Shown here piece by piece: positions 1-9,042 of a stretch of 58,064 bases of DNA. The position numbers and the translations under genes are program-made. The stretch spans positions 1-58,064 of the forward strand of contig JBCCQA010000035.1 of assembly GCA_039024635.1 (NCBI GenBank). The letters are read 5' to 3'. Below the pieces are notes generated by a model. It saw nothing but the letters and a program-made list of their open reading frames with translations. It did no database searches and was not told the DNA's origin. This stretch comes from Kuafuiihalomonas sp039024635 (lineage in GTDB: Bacteria > Myxococcota > Kuafuiibacteriia > Kuafuiibacteriales > Kuafuiibacteriaceae). Each line of letters starts with the position of its first letter. Within the stretch, counting starts at the first letter, position 1.

Positions 1-1
1 C

Positions 2-523
2 GACCCTCGGCCCGACCGAATCCTCGGGCTCTCCATGGGTGGGATGACGGCTTTGGACTGGGCTGCACGCTTTCCGGACGACTTCTCGCGTTTGGTGGTG
101 GTGAACGCGAGCAGCACCGAATCGCCGGCTCGGCTTCGATTTCGTCCCCGGGCCGGGATCCGTCTGGCCTTGGGTGCCACCCGAAGCGATCCGCTCCAGC
201 GGGAGCTCGACGTTCTTCGCGCCACCAGCGTCAACCGCCGAGGGGACGAGGCGCTGGCTCGGCGTTGGAGCCTCTATGCTCGACCTCGAACCGAGAGTGT
301 CCTCGCCCAGCTTTGGGCGGCCTCCCGATTTCAGCTTCCGAGGGACCTGAAGCCCCCCAGCCTGATCGTGGCGGGGGGGAAGGATAGGCTGGTGGACCCG
401 GCGTGCAGCGAGAGAATGGCTGCTCGACTCCAGGCGCCGCTTCACATTCAACCCGATGCGGGCCACGATCTACCCTTGGACGCGCCTGATTGGCTCGTCG
501 GGCTCGTCGGAGACGCGAATTGA
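2..523 (+). CDS. alpha/beta hydrolase, 5' end outside window
   Basis: This is the C-terminal part of an alpha/beta-hydrolase fold enzyme. The reading frame is open from the window edge, so the true start lies upstream. The nucleophile elbow GLSMGG is encoded at about 26-43, with Ser as the predicted nucleophile. The charge-relay Asp is visible in GGKDRLVDP and the His in DAGHDLP near the C-terminus, so the catalytic triad is complete. Between them is a cap-like helical region rich in Arg. Substrate cannot be told from the sequence; homoserine acetyltransferase-like and esterase-like members share these motifs. Its TGA stop (521-523) overlaps the TTG start of the next gene, so the two are probably co-translated. 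Confidence 0.85.
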   Translation, partial: DPRPDRILGLSMGGMTALDWAARFPDDFSRLVVVNASSTESPARLRFRPRAGIRLALGATRSDPLQRELDVLRATSVNRRGDEALARRWSLYARPRTESVLAQLWAASRFQLPRDLKPPSLIVAGGKDRLVDPACSERMAARLQAPLHIQPDAGHDLPLDAPDWLVGLVGDAN

Positions 524-1395
524 AGATCTTCCTAGTCGACGGCACCTATGAGCTGTTTCGGGCCTACCACGGCGCCCCGCCGGCCCAGGCGCCGGACGGA
601 CGCCCCGTGGGTGCCGTTCGCGGGATGGCGCGCTCCCTGATGAGCATGGTCCGAGACGAGGGCGCCCGCTACGCGGCCATCGCCTTCGACACAGTCATCG
701 AGTCCTTCCGGAACGAGCTCTTCCCTGGCTACAAGCGGGGCGACGGCATCGACCCCGACCTACTGGAGCAGTTTCCCCTGGCCGAAGAGATGGCTCGGGC
801 CCTCGGCTTCGTGGTGTGGCCAATGAAAGAGTTCGAGGCCGACGATGCGCTGGCCTCGGGCGCCGTGGCCTACGCCAGGGACGATCGGGTCGAGCAGGTG
901 CTGGTCTGCAGTCCCGACAAAGACCTGACCCAGGTCGTCGACGGGGGAAAGATCATCACCCTGGACCGCCGACGGCGCCTCGTTCTCGACCGGGAGGGCG
1001 TCCTGGCAAAGTTTGGCGTCGGACCTGAATCCATCCCCGACTATCTGGCTTTGGTGGGCGACAGTGCCGACGGCATCCCAGGCATTCCGCGCTGGGGCGC
1101 CAAAGGGGCCTCTGCGGTCCTGTCGACCTATCCCCACCTCGAAGACATCCCGAGCAAGGTGCAAGACTGGTCCGTGAAAGTACGGGGTGCACAAGGACTA
1201 TCGGCAGCCCTCGAAGCCGATCGGGAAAACGCTTATCTGTATCGGAAACTCGCGACCCTGCGTCTCGATGTTCCGATACCCGCCGACCCGGCTGAACTAG
1301 CCTGGACCGGCGCACCTGGCCGCGAACTAGGGCAATTCTGCGCCAAGATTGGGGATGAGCGTCTCTTGGAGCGAGTTCCCAAACTCATTTCCTGA
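520..1395 (+). CDS. stand-alone 5'-3' exonuclease (Pol I N-terminal domain family)
   Basis: The 291-residue protein matches the T5/Taq-type 5' nuclease domain found at the N-terminus of DNA polymerase I, but has no polymerase domain, like the Xni/YgdG group. Visible motifs are LVDGTYELFRAYHG at the N-terminus, FEADDALA (metal-binding acidic cluster), SPDKDLTQ, and LVGDSADGIPG followed by a helix-hairpin-helix region (GAKGASAVL). The family binds branched or flap DNA; whether this member cleaves is not provable here, but the acidic residues are retained. I chose TTG at 520 rather than the upstream TTG at 490. GGAG sits at 509-512 with 7-nt spacing, and the upstream extension is a run of Arg unlike family N-termini. 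It is coupled to the hydrolase gene by a TTGA overlap. Confidence 0.88.
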   Translation: MKIFLVDGTYELFRAYHGAPPAQAPDGRPVGAVRGMARSLMSMVRDEGARYAAIAFDTVIESFRNELFPGYKRGDGIDPDLLEQFPLAEEMARALGFVVWPMKEFEADDALASGAVAYARDDRVEQVLVCSPDKDLTQVVDGGKIITLDRRRRLVLDREGVLAKFGVGPESIPDYLALVGDSADGIPGIPRWGAKGASAVLSTYPHLEDIPSKVQDWSVKVRGAQGLSAALEADRENAYLYRKLATLRLDVPIPADPAELAWTGAPGRELGQFCAKIGDERLLERVPKLIS

Positions 1396-1448
1396 GGGCT
1401 TCCCTCAGTGCGCTTCCTTTCGGACTGAAACTTGCTCAAGGATGGGGC

Positions 1449-2666
1449 GTGGCGGCGCGACTTTTCCAAGACAGGGGTTTTGCGGAAGTCGTGGCTCGGC
1501 CTCTTCTGCTCCTGCTGTGCGTCGCCTGCGGAAGCGAAGCGCCGCCTGCAGAAACACCCGGTCCCCAACCGGTCCCGGTTCGGATCGACCCCATGCTCGG
1601 TGGAGAGGCCGAGCTCCGCAGGCTGGACGGCCGTCTTCTAGGCTTCGACCAGGGCCGACCGGTGTGGACCACCGAAGTCGGCCTTTTTCGGGGCGACGGT
1701 TCTTCGGAAACCGAGCTCGAATTCGTAGCGCTCGATGCCGGCGACCTGCCTCCCGACCGCGCGCTGGCCGTGGTGACCAGCGCCGAGGGGGCATGGCTGG
1801 CCGCCGACAACGGCATCTATGCCGTCGAAGGTCGTTTCGTGCTCGCCGTCGATGCCCTCGCTCGACCCGCATGGCTCACGGCCAACCTGATCGGACTCGA
1901 TGGACTTTGGTGGGCCGAAGCGGAGCGACTGGTTCGGTGGACCGCAGAGTCCAGCGAGGAGCTCGACCTCTCCTCCTTCGGACCGGCGACGGAGCTGAGC
2001 TTCAGTGGGTCCTACGGCCTCGTCCGCATCGGGGCGCGCTTCTTCGAGCTGGCCGAAGGTCCCGAGTACACGCTGCTAGACGTAACGCCCTCGGCCGAGG
2101 GTCTCGGCCCGTCGACGGGCCACGATGGGTCGTGGTGGGTGGTGCACGAGGGCGGCCTCCTCCGTCGACCGGCGGGAAGCGATGAAGCTTGGACCCCGTT
2201 CTTACTCGCCGAACGTCGCGTACAGGACGTGGTGAGCGGAGCGGACGGCGCGCTCTGGATTCAAACGGATAGGGATCTTCTGCGAATGGAGGCCCCGTAC
2301 GAAGCCGCCGTCATTCGCTCGGAGAATGCCGTCGAGGCCATGGTCCACGCGCCGGAGGGAACCGTCGCCCGACTGGTAGACGGGAGCCTCCAGGTATGGG
2401 TCGACACAACCAGCAAGCTGGTCGGCTTCGAGGAGGACGTCCTTCCTTGGCTGACCGAGCAAGGCTGCATCGCCTGCCACTCGACGAGTCCCGGCGACTA
2501 CGCTGACTACGAGGTGTTCTCGGGCCTGGCGTCCGAAGCACTCTCGCGGGTCCGCAGCGGTGACATGCCCCGCTGTGGGGCCGGCTTATGCCCTCCCGAA
2601 GAACAGCTCACACCCGAGGAGTATGCGGTGCTGGAGGCGTGGATCGCAGGAGGGCGCCCCCGATGA
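1449..2666 (+). CDS. secreted lipoprotein with propeller-like repeats and C-terminal heme motif
   Basis: About 405 residues with a lipoprotein signal peptide (hydrophobic LLLLL then CVACG, lipid-Cys predicted). The middle part has repeats of the type DGSWWVVHEGG and DGALWIQT, suggesting a beta-propeller. The C-terminal 75 residues carry one c-type heme motif, CIACH, followed by a helical segment typical of small cytochrome-like domains. It opens a four-gene operon and its stop overlaps an ATG at 2663. The GTG at 1449 has AAGGA upstream. A second GTG at 1491 would give a shorter, more typical signal peptide, so the start is uncertain. The role is probably envelope electron transfer or attachment of the downstream secreted proteins; this is inference. 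Confidence 0.75.
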   Translation: MAARLFQDRGFAEVVARPLLLLLCVACGSEAPPAETPGPQPVPVRIDPMLGGEAELRRLDGRLLGFDQGRPVWTTEVGLFRGDGSSETELEFVALDAGDLPPDRALAVVTSAEGAWLAADNGIYAVEGRFVLAVDALARPAWLTANLIGLDGLWWAEAERLVRWTAESSEELDLSSFGPATELSFSGSYGLVRIGARFFELAEGPEYTLLDVTPSAEGLGPSTGHDGSWWVVHEGGLLRRPAGSDEAWTPFLLAERRVQDVVSGADGALWIQTDRDLLRMEAPYEAAVIRSENAVEAMVHAPEGTVARLVDGSLQVWVDTTSKLVGFEEDVLPWLTEQGCIACHSTSPGDYADYEVFSGLASEALSRVRSGDMPRCGAGLCPPEEQLTPEEYAVLEAWIAGGRPR

Positions 2667-2683
2667 TGAGGATGGGAGAAGAC

Positions 2684-4366
2684 ATGAAGTCAGTGTGGTT
2701 GATGGCGACACTGTTCGTCGCCGGGCCTGCCCTGGCCCAGGAAGAGCAGTGCGTCGAAGAAGAGCGGCTTGAGAACGCCCGGCTCTTGAGGCGTATGAGC
2801 CTGGACCTTCGAAACCGAGTGCCCACGGTCGAAGAAATGGCGGCGGCGAGGGACGGCATCTCCGACGAGACGATCGACGCGTTCCTGAATTCGGAGGGCT
2901 TCTTGGAGGTCATGCGCGCCCACCACCAAGACCTCTTGTGGCCCAACCTCGACGCGGTCGAGGTCATTCCCAACACCCAGCTCTTGGTGCCCTATGAGAC
3001 CGCTGACGGACCGATATGGTATGCCCCCATTCGCGCCGTCTTCAATCGGACGACGGGCAACGCGGCCAACATCTACACCCCTTGCCTGAACGAGCCCGCG
3101 CGCTTCGACGAGGACGGACGAATCATTTTGCAGCCCATCACCGACGACGGGGGCAACGTCGTCGCCTACGCCGAAGGCTGGATCGAGGTGACGCCCTACT
3201 GGGACCCGACCACGACGGTCCGCGTGTGCGCCCTCGATGCGCAACCCGACGCCACGGGGACTGCTTGCCCAGGTCCCCCCGAACGCTACCCCTTCAGTGA
3301 GCCGAGCTGCCGCGGCGCTGCGGCCTACGACCAGTTCGTCACCGAGCCATTCCGAGGCTCGCAGGTCGAGTGCGGGGGAGCGCTGAACATCCTGGCGCCG
3401 GAGTGCGGTTGCGGCCCGAACCTCCGCCACTGCGTCCCGCTTCGGCCCGATATCGACGTCTTCGAACGCATTCGGGGCGCCCTGCTCGAGCAGCAGATGC
3501 GAGTGGTGGACCGGGTGGTCCGAGAGGGCCTGCCCTATGAAGAGGTCTTGGCCTCCACGACGTTGGAGTGGAACGGCCCGCTCGTTCACTACATGCAGTG
3601 GATCGCGGGCACGAGTGACCAGCTCTACGCCGGCGAGCTCGACGGCTGGAATCTTCCCGACAAAGCCTGGAGTGACGCGTCTTGGACCCCGACCGAAGGC
3701 AGCCTTCGGAGCGCTGGGGTCCTCACCTCCCCCGGCTACCTCCTCCGCTTCGCGGCCAACCGGATGCGCGCTCACCGATACTACAACGCCTTCGAGTGCC
3801 GCAGCTTCGTGCCCAACGGACCTTTGCCGTCGCCCTTCGAAGCGTGCTCCCAGCGTGAGGATCTGAGCGAACGCTGTGGATGCGACAGCTGCCACGTTAC
3901 CTTAGAGCCGCTAGCAGCCCACTGGGGGCGCTTCATGGAGAACGGCTTTGGGGAGCTTCGCAGCGACGAGTTCCCGCCCCTGTTCGGCGGCGTGTGCCAG
4001 GTTCCGATAGATGGCGTAGACACCCTCAGCCTCTGCCTTCGGGCCTACAACCTGAATACGCAGCCCGGAACGGAGGTAGCGGAGTACGCCAACCTCTTGA
4101 ACGCCCTCGTGTTTCGGGACACCTCGGAAGCCGTCATCGTCGAGTCGGGTCCAGGCCTCCGGGTCGAGCAGGGCGTCAACGCCAGCATCATTCAGAGCTG
4201 CCTAGCCGAGCGGATGTGGACCGAGTTCATGGGTCGCTCGCCGACAGCAGAAGAGAGTTTGGAGCTGCTGCCTCAGCTGGTGCAGCGCTTTGAAGGCGAA
4301 GGCCGAAGCCTCAAGGCCATGGTCCGAGCCATCGTCGAGCTCCCGCGCTACGGAGACGTCCAATGA
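2684..4366 (+). CDS. secreted DUF1588/DUF1592-like protein with CxxCH motif
   Basis: A 560-residue exported protein with a clear Sec signal peptide ending at ALAQ. Residues after the signal resemble the DUF1549/DUF1592 type (LLRRMSLDLRNRVPT). The C-terminal half contains RSAGVLTSPGYLL and CDSCHVTLEPLA, matching the DUF1588 pattern in which a CxxCH is followed by a D/E-P-L segment. Such proteins in Planctomycetes and Myxococcota are encoded with DUF1501 partners, as here. I chose ATG 2684 because it has GGGAGA just upstream and starts directly at a signal peptide. ATG 2663 overlaps the previous stop and is an alternative. The following gene starts inside its stop (ATGA at 4363), so translation is coupled. 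Biochemical activity is unknown. Confidence 0.8.
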   Translation: MKSVWLMATLFVAGPALAQEEQCVEEERLENARLLRRMSLDLRNRVPTVEEMAAARDGISDETIDAFLNSEGFLEVMRAHHQDLLWPNLDAVEVIPNTQLLVPYETADGPIWYAPIRAVFNRTTGNAANIYTPCLNEPARFDEDGRIILQPITDDGGNVVAYAEGWIEVTPYWDPTTTVRVCALDAQPDATGTACPGPPERYPFSEPSCRGAAAYDQFVTEPFRGSQVECGGALNILAPECGCGPNLRHCVPLRPDIDVFERIRGALLEQQMRVVDRVVREGLPYEEVLASTTLEWNGPLVHYMQWIAGTSDQLYAGELDGWNLPDKAWSDASWTPTEGSLRSAGVLTSPGYLLRFAANRMRAHRYYNAFECRSFVPNGPLPSPFEACSQREDLSERCGCDSCHVTLEPLAAHWGRFMENGFGELRSDEFPPLFGGVCQVPIDGVDTLSLCLRAYNLNTQPGTEVAEYANLLNALVFRDTSEAVIVESGPGLRVEQGVNASIIQSCLAERMWTEFMGRSPTAEESLELLPQLVQRFEGEGRSLKAMVRAIVELPRYGDVQ

Positions 4367-4992
4367 GCAGCCTCTTCAAGCACAGCCTCCTCGTCGGCGG
4401 CCTTTTCGGAGGCATACTGACGGCCTGCGGCGAGACCTCGGTCGAAGATGATTTGGATCCGACGCCCCCGGCGCCTATGAACGTGCCTAGTCAGCGGAAC
4501 CCCTTCGAGGGCCACCCCGAGCTTTCCCCCGAGCAGGTCATCGACGCCAAGGGCCCCCGTCGCCTGTCGGTGGGGCAGCTCGAGCGCTCCCTGGACGTCA
4601 TCGCAGGTCTACCGGTGGGCTCCATTCGACTGCCGGCCAACCTGGCCCTGACTTTGGGCCGTCCTGACTACCAGACCATCACCCAGCGCTCCTTTGAACC
4701 ATCTCCCCTCTTCATGAAGTTCATGATGGATCTGGGGGGCTTCGTCTGTGACGTCATCTGGAACAGCGACGCCGAGCGCCCCGTCTCTCAGCGCATTCTG
4801 AGCGGCGCGGGAAACGACGAGGCCCAGGCTCGGGCGGTCTGGTTTCGATTCACCGGCATTGAGGGCGAAGCCGCCGACGCATCCATCCAAGGACTGGTCG
4901 AGGCCATGAATCGAGCCGGAGCTCAACCCAGGCGCCGGGCGATGGCTATGTGCATCGCCGCCGCGACCTCTTCCGAGTTTCTGCTCTACTGA
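4363..4992 (+). CDS. putative lipoprotein of the DUF1501 operon
   Basis: A 209-residue protein with an N-terminal hydrophobic segment and lipobox LTACG, so probably an outer-membrane lipoprotein. After a Pro-rich linker it carries the phrase RRLSVGQLERSLDVIAG, which recalls the LT..EY..T..DLLG segment of DUF1587-type proteins, and it ends in SSEFLLY, similar to the end of related secreted families. It overlaps the upstream gene by 4 nt and is 12 nt from the DUF1501 gene. It may be a small partner that corresponds to a domain fused in other genomes; this is inference. No catalytic residues are recognised. Confidence 0.72.
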   Translation: MSSLFKHSLLVGGLFGGILTACGETSVEDDLDPTPPAPMNVPSQRNPFEGHPELSPEQVIDAKGPRRLSVGQLERSLDVIAGLPVGSIRLPANLALTLGRPDYQTITQRSFEPSPLFMKFMMDLGGFVCDVIWNSDAERPVSQRILSGAGNDEAQARAVWFRFTGIEGEAADASIQGLVEAMNRAGAQPRRRAMAMCIAAATSSEFLLY

Positions 4993-5004
4993 AAGGAACA
5001 CGAC

Positions 5005-6369
5005 ATGAGCTTCGATCGACGTTCAATCCTCAAGCTCGGCGCCCTCGGCGCGGGCGCCCTCAGCTTCGGTGGCCTCACGCGGCCCGTCCTCGCCCAGTCC
5101 GAGGTTCGGAGACGCCTCGTGTTTGCCTACTTCGAAGGGGGCTGGGACATCCTGCTCGGACTGGATCCTCGGGAGCCACAAGGCAACGATCCCAACCTCA
5201 CCCGAATCGACCCGGCCTATGATCAGCTTCCCGAGCCCTACCGGAGCCGAGGCATTCAGACCCGGAACGGCCTTCGATTCGGACCCGCCGTACCCACCAC
5301 CTTCTTGGCCCATGCCCAGGACATGACGATCGTTAACGGGGTCGGAATGGACACGGCGGCCCACGACGCGGGACGACGCTACTTCATCACCGGACGGTTC
5401 CCTCGGGGTGTGACCGCCGTCGGGTCTTCTGCCGCAGCCGAGATCGTCTCGGTGCAAGGCGACCACACCGCCATCCCTCACATGTCGGCCGGCGTCGAAG
5501 CCTACGCACAAGCCCTCCCCAACCACGCCTCCCCCTTTACGGTGAACAGCTTGGCCGACCTCCAGGTCGCCCTGAATCCCATCGTGGCCGTTGAGCCCGA
5601 AGTGGTCGCCGCCGTACGCGCCTTTCACGATCGGGGGCCCTCCTGCGAGGCCGAACGAATGGACGGGACCGGTCTGGTCACCCAGCTGGAGGAGAACCGT
5701 CTGCGTGCGCGGGCCTACCTAGAGGACCAGCTGGGCCAACTCTTCGATCTCGCCCGTCAGGACGGCGAGATGCAGGCTCTCCGAAACCTGTACGGCATCG
5801 TGCCCGGTTCACCCCAGGACGGCCCCGAGGTCTTGGCCTTCGTGGCCGGCCAGGCCCTCAAGAATGACCTGACCCAAGCCGTTTCGGTGCGGGTCGCTCG
5901 GGGCCTGGACACCCACAGCAACTGGGCCGCCGACCAGCCCCCCCGTCAGGAGCAGGGCTTCGCGGCCCTGGCGTCCTTGATCACGGATTTGAAGAACGCA
6001 CCCCTGCCCGAAGACCCGAGCCGGTCCCTCTTCGAGGAAACGACAATCGTGGCCTTCAGCGAGTTTGGGCGGACGCCCCTCCTCAACGACCTGGCGGGGC
6101 GAGACCACCACCTCGGCAACTCCTGTTTGCTGGCCGGGGCGGGTATCCGGACCGGGCGGACGGTCGGCGCGAGCGCCAGCGTGGGCATGCTTCCCATCGC
6201 GACCGACCCCCAAAGTGGCGTCTCGATCGAACGCCCAAGCGAGTCTCAGATGGCGAGCGGGGCGGCGGTCATGATGAGTCCAGCTCATATCTTGACCACC
6301 GTCTTCGAGACGGCGGGTCTTTCGACGGACATCCTGCGCAGTACCAGCATCTCCGCCCTCATGAGCTAG
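5005..6369 (+). CDS. DUF1501 family protein with Tat-type signal
   Basis: 454 residues. The N-terminus has DRRSILKLGALGAGALSFGG, a twin-arginine signal followed by a hydrophobic stretch and the cleavage-like VLAQ, so it is probably exported folded. The body matches DUF1501, a sulfatase/alkaline-phosphatase-fold family. Supporting phrases are RRLVFAYFEGGWD near the start, DTHSNWAADQPPRQEQGF in the middle and FSEFGRTPLLNDLAGRDHH in the C-terminal third, with conserved Asp and His that may bind metal. GAAAGGAACACGAC just upstream supplies the ribosome site. It closes the operon that begins at 1449. DUF1501 proteins have no settled biochemical function. Confidence 0.88.
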   Translation: MSFDRRSILKLGALGAGALSFGGLTRPVLAQSEVRRRLVFAYFEGGWDILLGLDPREPQGNDPNLTRIDPAYDQLPEPYRSRGIQTRNGLRFGPAVPTTFLAHAQDMTIVNGVGMDTAAHDAGRRYFITGRFPRGVTAVGSSAAAEIVSVQGDHTAIPHMSAGVEAYAQALPNHASPFTVNSLADLQVALNPIVAVEPEVVAAVRAFHDRGPSCEAERMDGTGLVTQLEENRLRARAYLEDQLGQLFDLARQDGEMQALRNLYGIVPGSPQDGPEVLAFVAGQALKNDLTQAVSVRVARGLDTHSNWAADQPPRQEQGFAALASLITDLKNAPLPEDPSRSLFEETTIVAFSEFGRTPLLNDLAGRDHHLGNSCLLAGAGIRTGRTVGASASVGMLPIATDPQSGVSIERPSESQMASGAAVMMSPAHILTTVFETAGLSTDILRSTSISALMS

Positions 6370-6407
6370 CGGGGCCAGAATGGCTTCAACCGTCGGGCTG
6401 GCGCTCC

Positions 6408-6842
6408 CTAGAGGAGGCCCATAGCCCGACGCTCGGGGTACGAGACCTCGGTCATGTAGAAGTTTGCGATGGTGCCGTCGTCCTCAACGATCCAGGCGAT
6501 CCGGTAGAGGCGTGTGTTCTCGAAGCGGAGGAGTCGAAAGTAGGCGTTGCGTCCGTCCACACGGTAGGCCCGCTCCTGCAACAGCTCACGCTCCGGACCG
6601 GCGGCCTGGAGAAAGCCCCGGACTTGAGCCGACCACAGAGGCCCCGGGACGTTGCCGGCCAGGGTCTCGTTGAACTTGCCGTGAAGCTCGTCGAGCGCGC
6701 CCGAGTACAGCATCTTGGTGTAGGCCCGACCTTGGGCCAAACCGGCGGCCGTCGGCTCGGTCAACTTTAGGGGGTTCTTGGGGACGGGCGCGATGGCAGG
6801 GCCGCCGAGGAGAGCACCCAGGAGCGCGACTTCGAGGATCAT
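6408..6842 (-). CDS. small secreted protein, DUF3887-like
   Basis: 144 residues with a short hydrophobic N-terminus ending near GGPAIA, a probable signal peptide. The rest is a small alpha/beta domain containing LHGKFNETLAGNVPGPLWSA and YRIAWIVEDDGTIANFYM, resembling the NTF2-like DUF3887 group often found in front of secreted hydrolases. AGGAG directly upstream (GACAGGAGC) supports the ATG at 6842. It is convergent with the DUF1501 gene (38 bp apart) and lies downstream of the PD40 lipoprotein gene on the same strand, separated from it by a hairpin. Function is not established. Confidence 0.68.
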   Translation of the reverse strand: MILEVALLGALLGGPAIAPVPKNPLKLTEPTAAGLAQGRAYTKMLYSGALDELHGKFNETLAGNVPGPLWSAQVRGFLQAAGPERELLQERAYRVDGRNAYFRLLRFENTRLYRIAWIVEDDGTIANFYMTEVSYPERRAMGLL

Positions 6843-6909
6843 GCTCCTGTCAAAGGCCTCCCGCCCGGCCGAATCAAGCGATCGCGGTCCAAAGGGAAAG
6901 GGGGAGCCC

Positions 6910-6932
6910 AGGGGCCGAGAATTCGCGCCCCT
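6910..6932 (-). terminator. hairpin directly after the PD40 lipoprotein stop
   Basis: AGGGGC (6910-6915) pairs with GCCCCT (6927-6932) around an 11-nt spacer. It begins at the base following the stop codon of the minus-strand gene at 6933. There is no long U tract (the transcript continues GGGCTCCCCC), so it may act as a stability or weak terminator element. Confidence 0.4.
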
Positions 6933-8972
6933 CTAGTTGATGGAGCTGCAGATCCCATCGACACAGGCGAGGCCGCTGCAGCAAGCGGGGTCACCGTCGC
7001 ACTCCGCCTGAATGGGCAAGCACTCGGGTCCTCCGCTCCCGTTTCCTGGGTCGCCACTCCCGCTCCCATTGCCGGGGTCACCGCCGCCGTTTCCGGGGTC
7101 CGGATCGGTCGGCACGAAGACCTCGGTCCACTGACCGATGTGATTCGAGGTGCTCAGGTCCTGAAAGGGCAGCGCAAAAGCCGGGAAGCTGCCGTCCTCG
7201 CCCGTCACAATGGCGTCGGGGTCCACGGCAGCCATCCACATCAAAGTGCCCGTCCCTGGCGGCTCGCGAAGGCCGTAGTTCCGCCGAGAGGAGAAGGTCA
7301 TCCACATCACCCTTCCTTCTCCGTCGTCGAAACGAGGCATCTCGAAAGGCGCCCATCGAGGGAATGTGTTCGTGAGCTCCTCACCTTCATCCAGTAGGCC
7401 CGGTCCATCCGCCCGCAGCAGGCGAACCCGTTCGCCCCCGTCTCGACCGACGGCCCAGATCTGGGCGCTCGGGTCCACGTCGGCGTCGCAGGCCCGACTT
7501 CGGGAGTCGCCATCCGGACAAACGGAGCGGTTATAGAGGAGGAAGCTGCCGTCCAGAGCGTAGGCGGGGTTGTAGTAGTTTAGACCGTCCTCGGGCGCGA
7601 TCACCTCCCGCGGCGTGGTCCAACCCCCTTCGGGCAACTCTTCGACGTAGGAGATGCCGCCCCTTCCGGGTCGCTGAGAGGTTCGATGCTCCGTGACCCT
7701 CGTATAGGCGATGCGGTCTCCGGCTGGTGACCAGTTGGGGTGGCTGGGCTCGTGACCGAGCTCCACGGTCTCCAGCACTTCGCCCGTCTCGCCCGAGCGA
7801 ATCCGGATCTGGGTGTTGGGGGGCGCGCTGTCGGCCCAAATGCCCGCGAAACGCTGAGAGTCGGGCGCCCAGGTTTGGAACTGCTCCCGATCGTTAGTCT
7901 CGGTCCCGTCGAGTTCGATTTCGCCACGAGCCACGTCGAGCAAGAAGAGGCGTCCGTCGTTCTGGCCGCTGCGGCTGAGCGTCATCCGCTCCCCGTCGGG
8001 GGATAGAGCGTGGCAGCCGTAACAGGTCGAATCGCCTTGGAAGGGGAAGAACTGCTCGGGCTCGTTGCCCGCGCCGAAGTCGACCCGCATGATCGCCTCT
8101 CTCGAGGTGGTCCAGTAGTAGAGCGCGCCCCGCACGTCTTCGGCCGAGAAGCTGGCCTCGACCTGGGCCGAGACGCCGACCGTCTCCTCCCCCTCCGGCA
8201 GGCCCTCCACTACGATCCGCACCGGTTCCTGGCCGCCGGCCGCGGCTGAGATGATCTCGTACAGATCTTGGCCCAGAGCGTAGACACAACCGTCCGCAAG
8301 AGGGGTGCATCGGGTCACCACCTTCAATTCATAATTGGGGTGGAGGAAGGAGACTCGAAAGAGCTCGTTACCGTTGGCAAGGTAATGCACCTCGAGCGCC
8401 CCCAGATTGCGCGGCAAGAGAACGCCATCATTGGGGTAGAGCAGTCGTGGCGCGAGCTCGGGATCCTGAGTGGTGGGTGCACTCACGAAACGTTCGACAT
8501 CGGTCTGCGCGATGGGCGGCGCGCCCTCCACCGGCGCCACGACCTCTCGCGCACCGGGACGAATCTGAATCTGCAGCTGGGCCAAGGCCCCCTGCCACCG
8601 AGCGCTGAGGTCCACGGGTCCGGCTCGAACACCGGGCGCAAACACGTCGTCGACAAGGGTGCCGGCGTTCGAGGGCACGAAGTCGATGACAGCCTCCGCG
8701 GTCACGTCTTGAAGGTCCCCATCGACTACAGCCTGGACACGAAGGGTGACGACCTCTTCTCCGCCCGCCTCGACCTCGAGCGAACTGGCCGACAGCTCGA
8801 GGACTGCAAGCCCACCTGCATCACCCGTTCCCCCGTCAACAGTCGAGCCACCGAGGTCTGCGGACCCCGGCCCGGAGCCCCCAAGGTCTGCGCCTCGATC
8901 GCCATCTCCGTTGCTCGACAAGCTCGAACACGCCGCCAACACGAGGGCGAGGGGCAGGGCGCGGGCGCTCAT
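6933..8972 (-). CDS. PD40/TolB-like propeller lipoprotein with embedded CxxCH and Cys-rich tail
   Basis: 679 residues. The signal peptide ends in a lipobox (VLAACS) and is followed by a long Ser/Gly/Asp linker. A bacterial Ig-like stretch comes first, then several PD40 (WD40-like) repeats with phrases such as WAPDSQRFAGIWAD, HPNWSPAGDRIAYTR and YNPAYALDGSFLLYN. A heme-type CYGCH followed by ALSPDGERM sits just before the first propeller repeats. The tail has a GNG/DPGNGSG repeat linker and a compact Cys-rich module (six Cys, like the GxxCCxGLxCxxGxC disulfide knots). Expected location is the outer membrane or cell surface. It is probably functionally tied to the nearby CxxCH proteins, an inference from the shared motif only. 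Confidence 0.78.
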   Translation of the reverse strand: MSARALPLALVLAACSSLSSNGDGDRGADLGGSGPGSADLGGSTVDGGTGDAGGLAVLELSASSLEVEAGGEEVVTLRVQAVVDGDLQDVTAEAVIDFVPSNAGTLVDDVFAPGVRAGPVDLSARWQGALAQLQIQIRPGAREVVAPVEGAPPIAQTDVERFVSAPTTQDPELAPRLLYPNDGVLLPRNLGALEVHYLANGNELFRVSFLHPNYELKVVTRCTPLADGCVYALGQDLYEIISAAAGGQEPVRIVVEGLPEGEETVGVSAQVEASFSAEDVRGALYYWTTSREAIMRVDFGAGNEPEQFFPFQGDSTCYGCHALSPDGERMTLSRSGQNDGRLFLLDVARGEIELDGTETNDREQFQTWAPDSQRFAGIWADSAPPNTQIRIRSGETGEVLETVELGHEPSHPNWSPAGDRIAYTRVTEHRTSQRPGRGGISYVEELPEGGWTTPREVIAPEDGLNYYNPAYALDGSFLLYNRSVCPDGDSRSRACDADVDPSAQIWAVGRDGGERVRLLRADGPGLLDEGEELTNTFPRWAPFEMPRFDDGEGRVMWMTFSSRRNYGLREPPGTGTLMWMAAVDPDAIVTGEDGSFPAFALPFQDLSTSNHIGQWTEVFVPTDPDPGNGGGDPGNGSGSGDPGNGSGGPECLPIQAECDGDPACCSGLACVDGICSSIN
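7034..7100 (-). repeat. Gly/Asn/Asp/Pro linker repeat inside coding sequence
   Basis: Degenerate tandem units encode DPGNG/GSGG in the lipoprotein above, linking the propeller to the Cys-rich tail. It is a likely site of length variation. Confidence 0.45.
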
Positions 8973-9042
8973 GGCCGGATGCTAATGGATCATGGCAGCG
9001 ACTGTCTTGGATTGATCGAAAACGAAATACCTTCAGCCGGCC

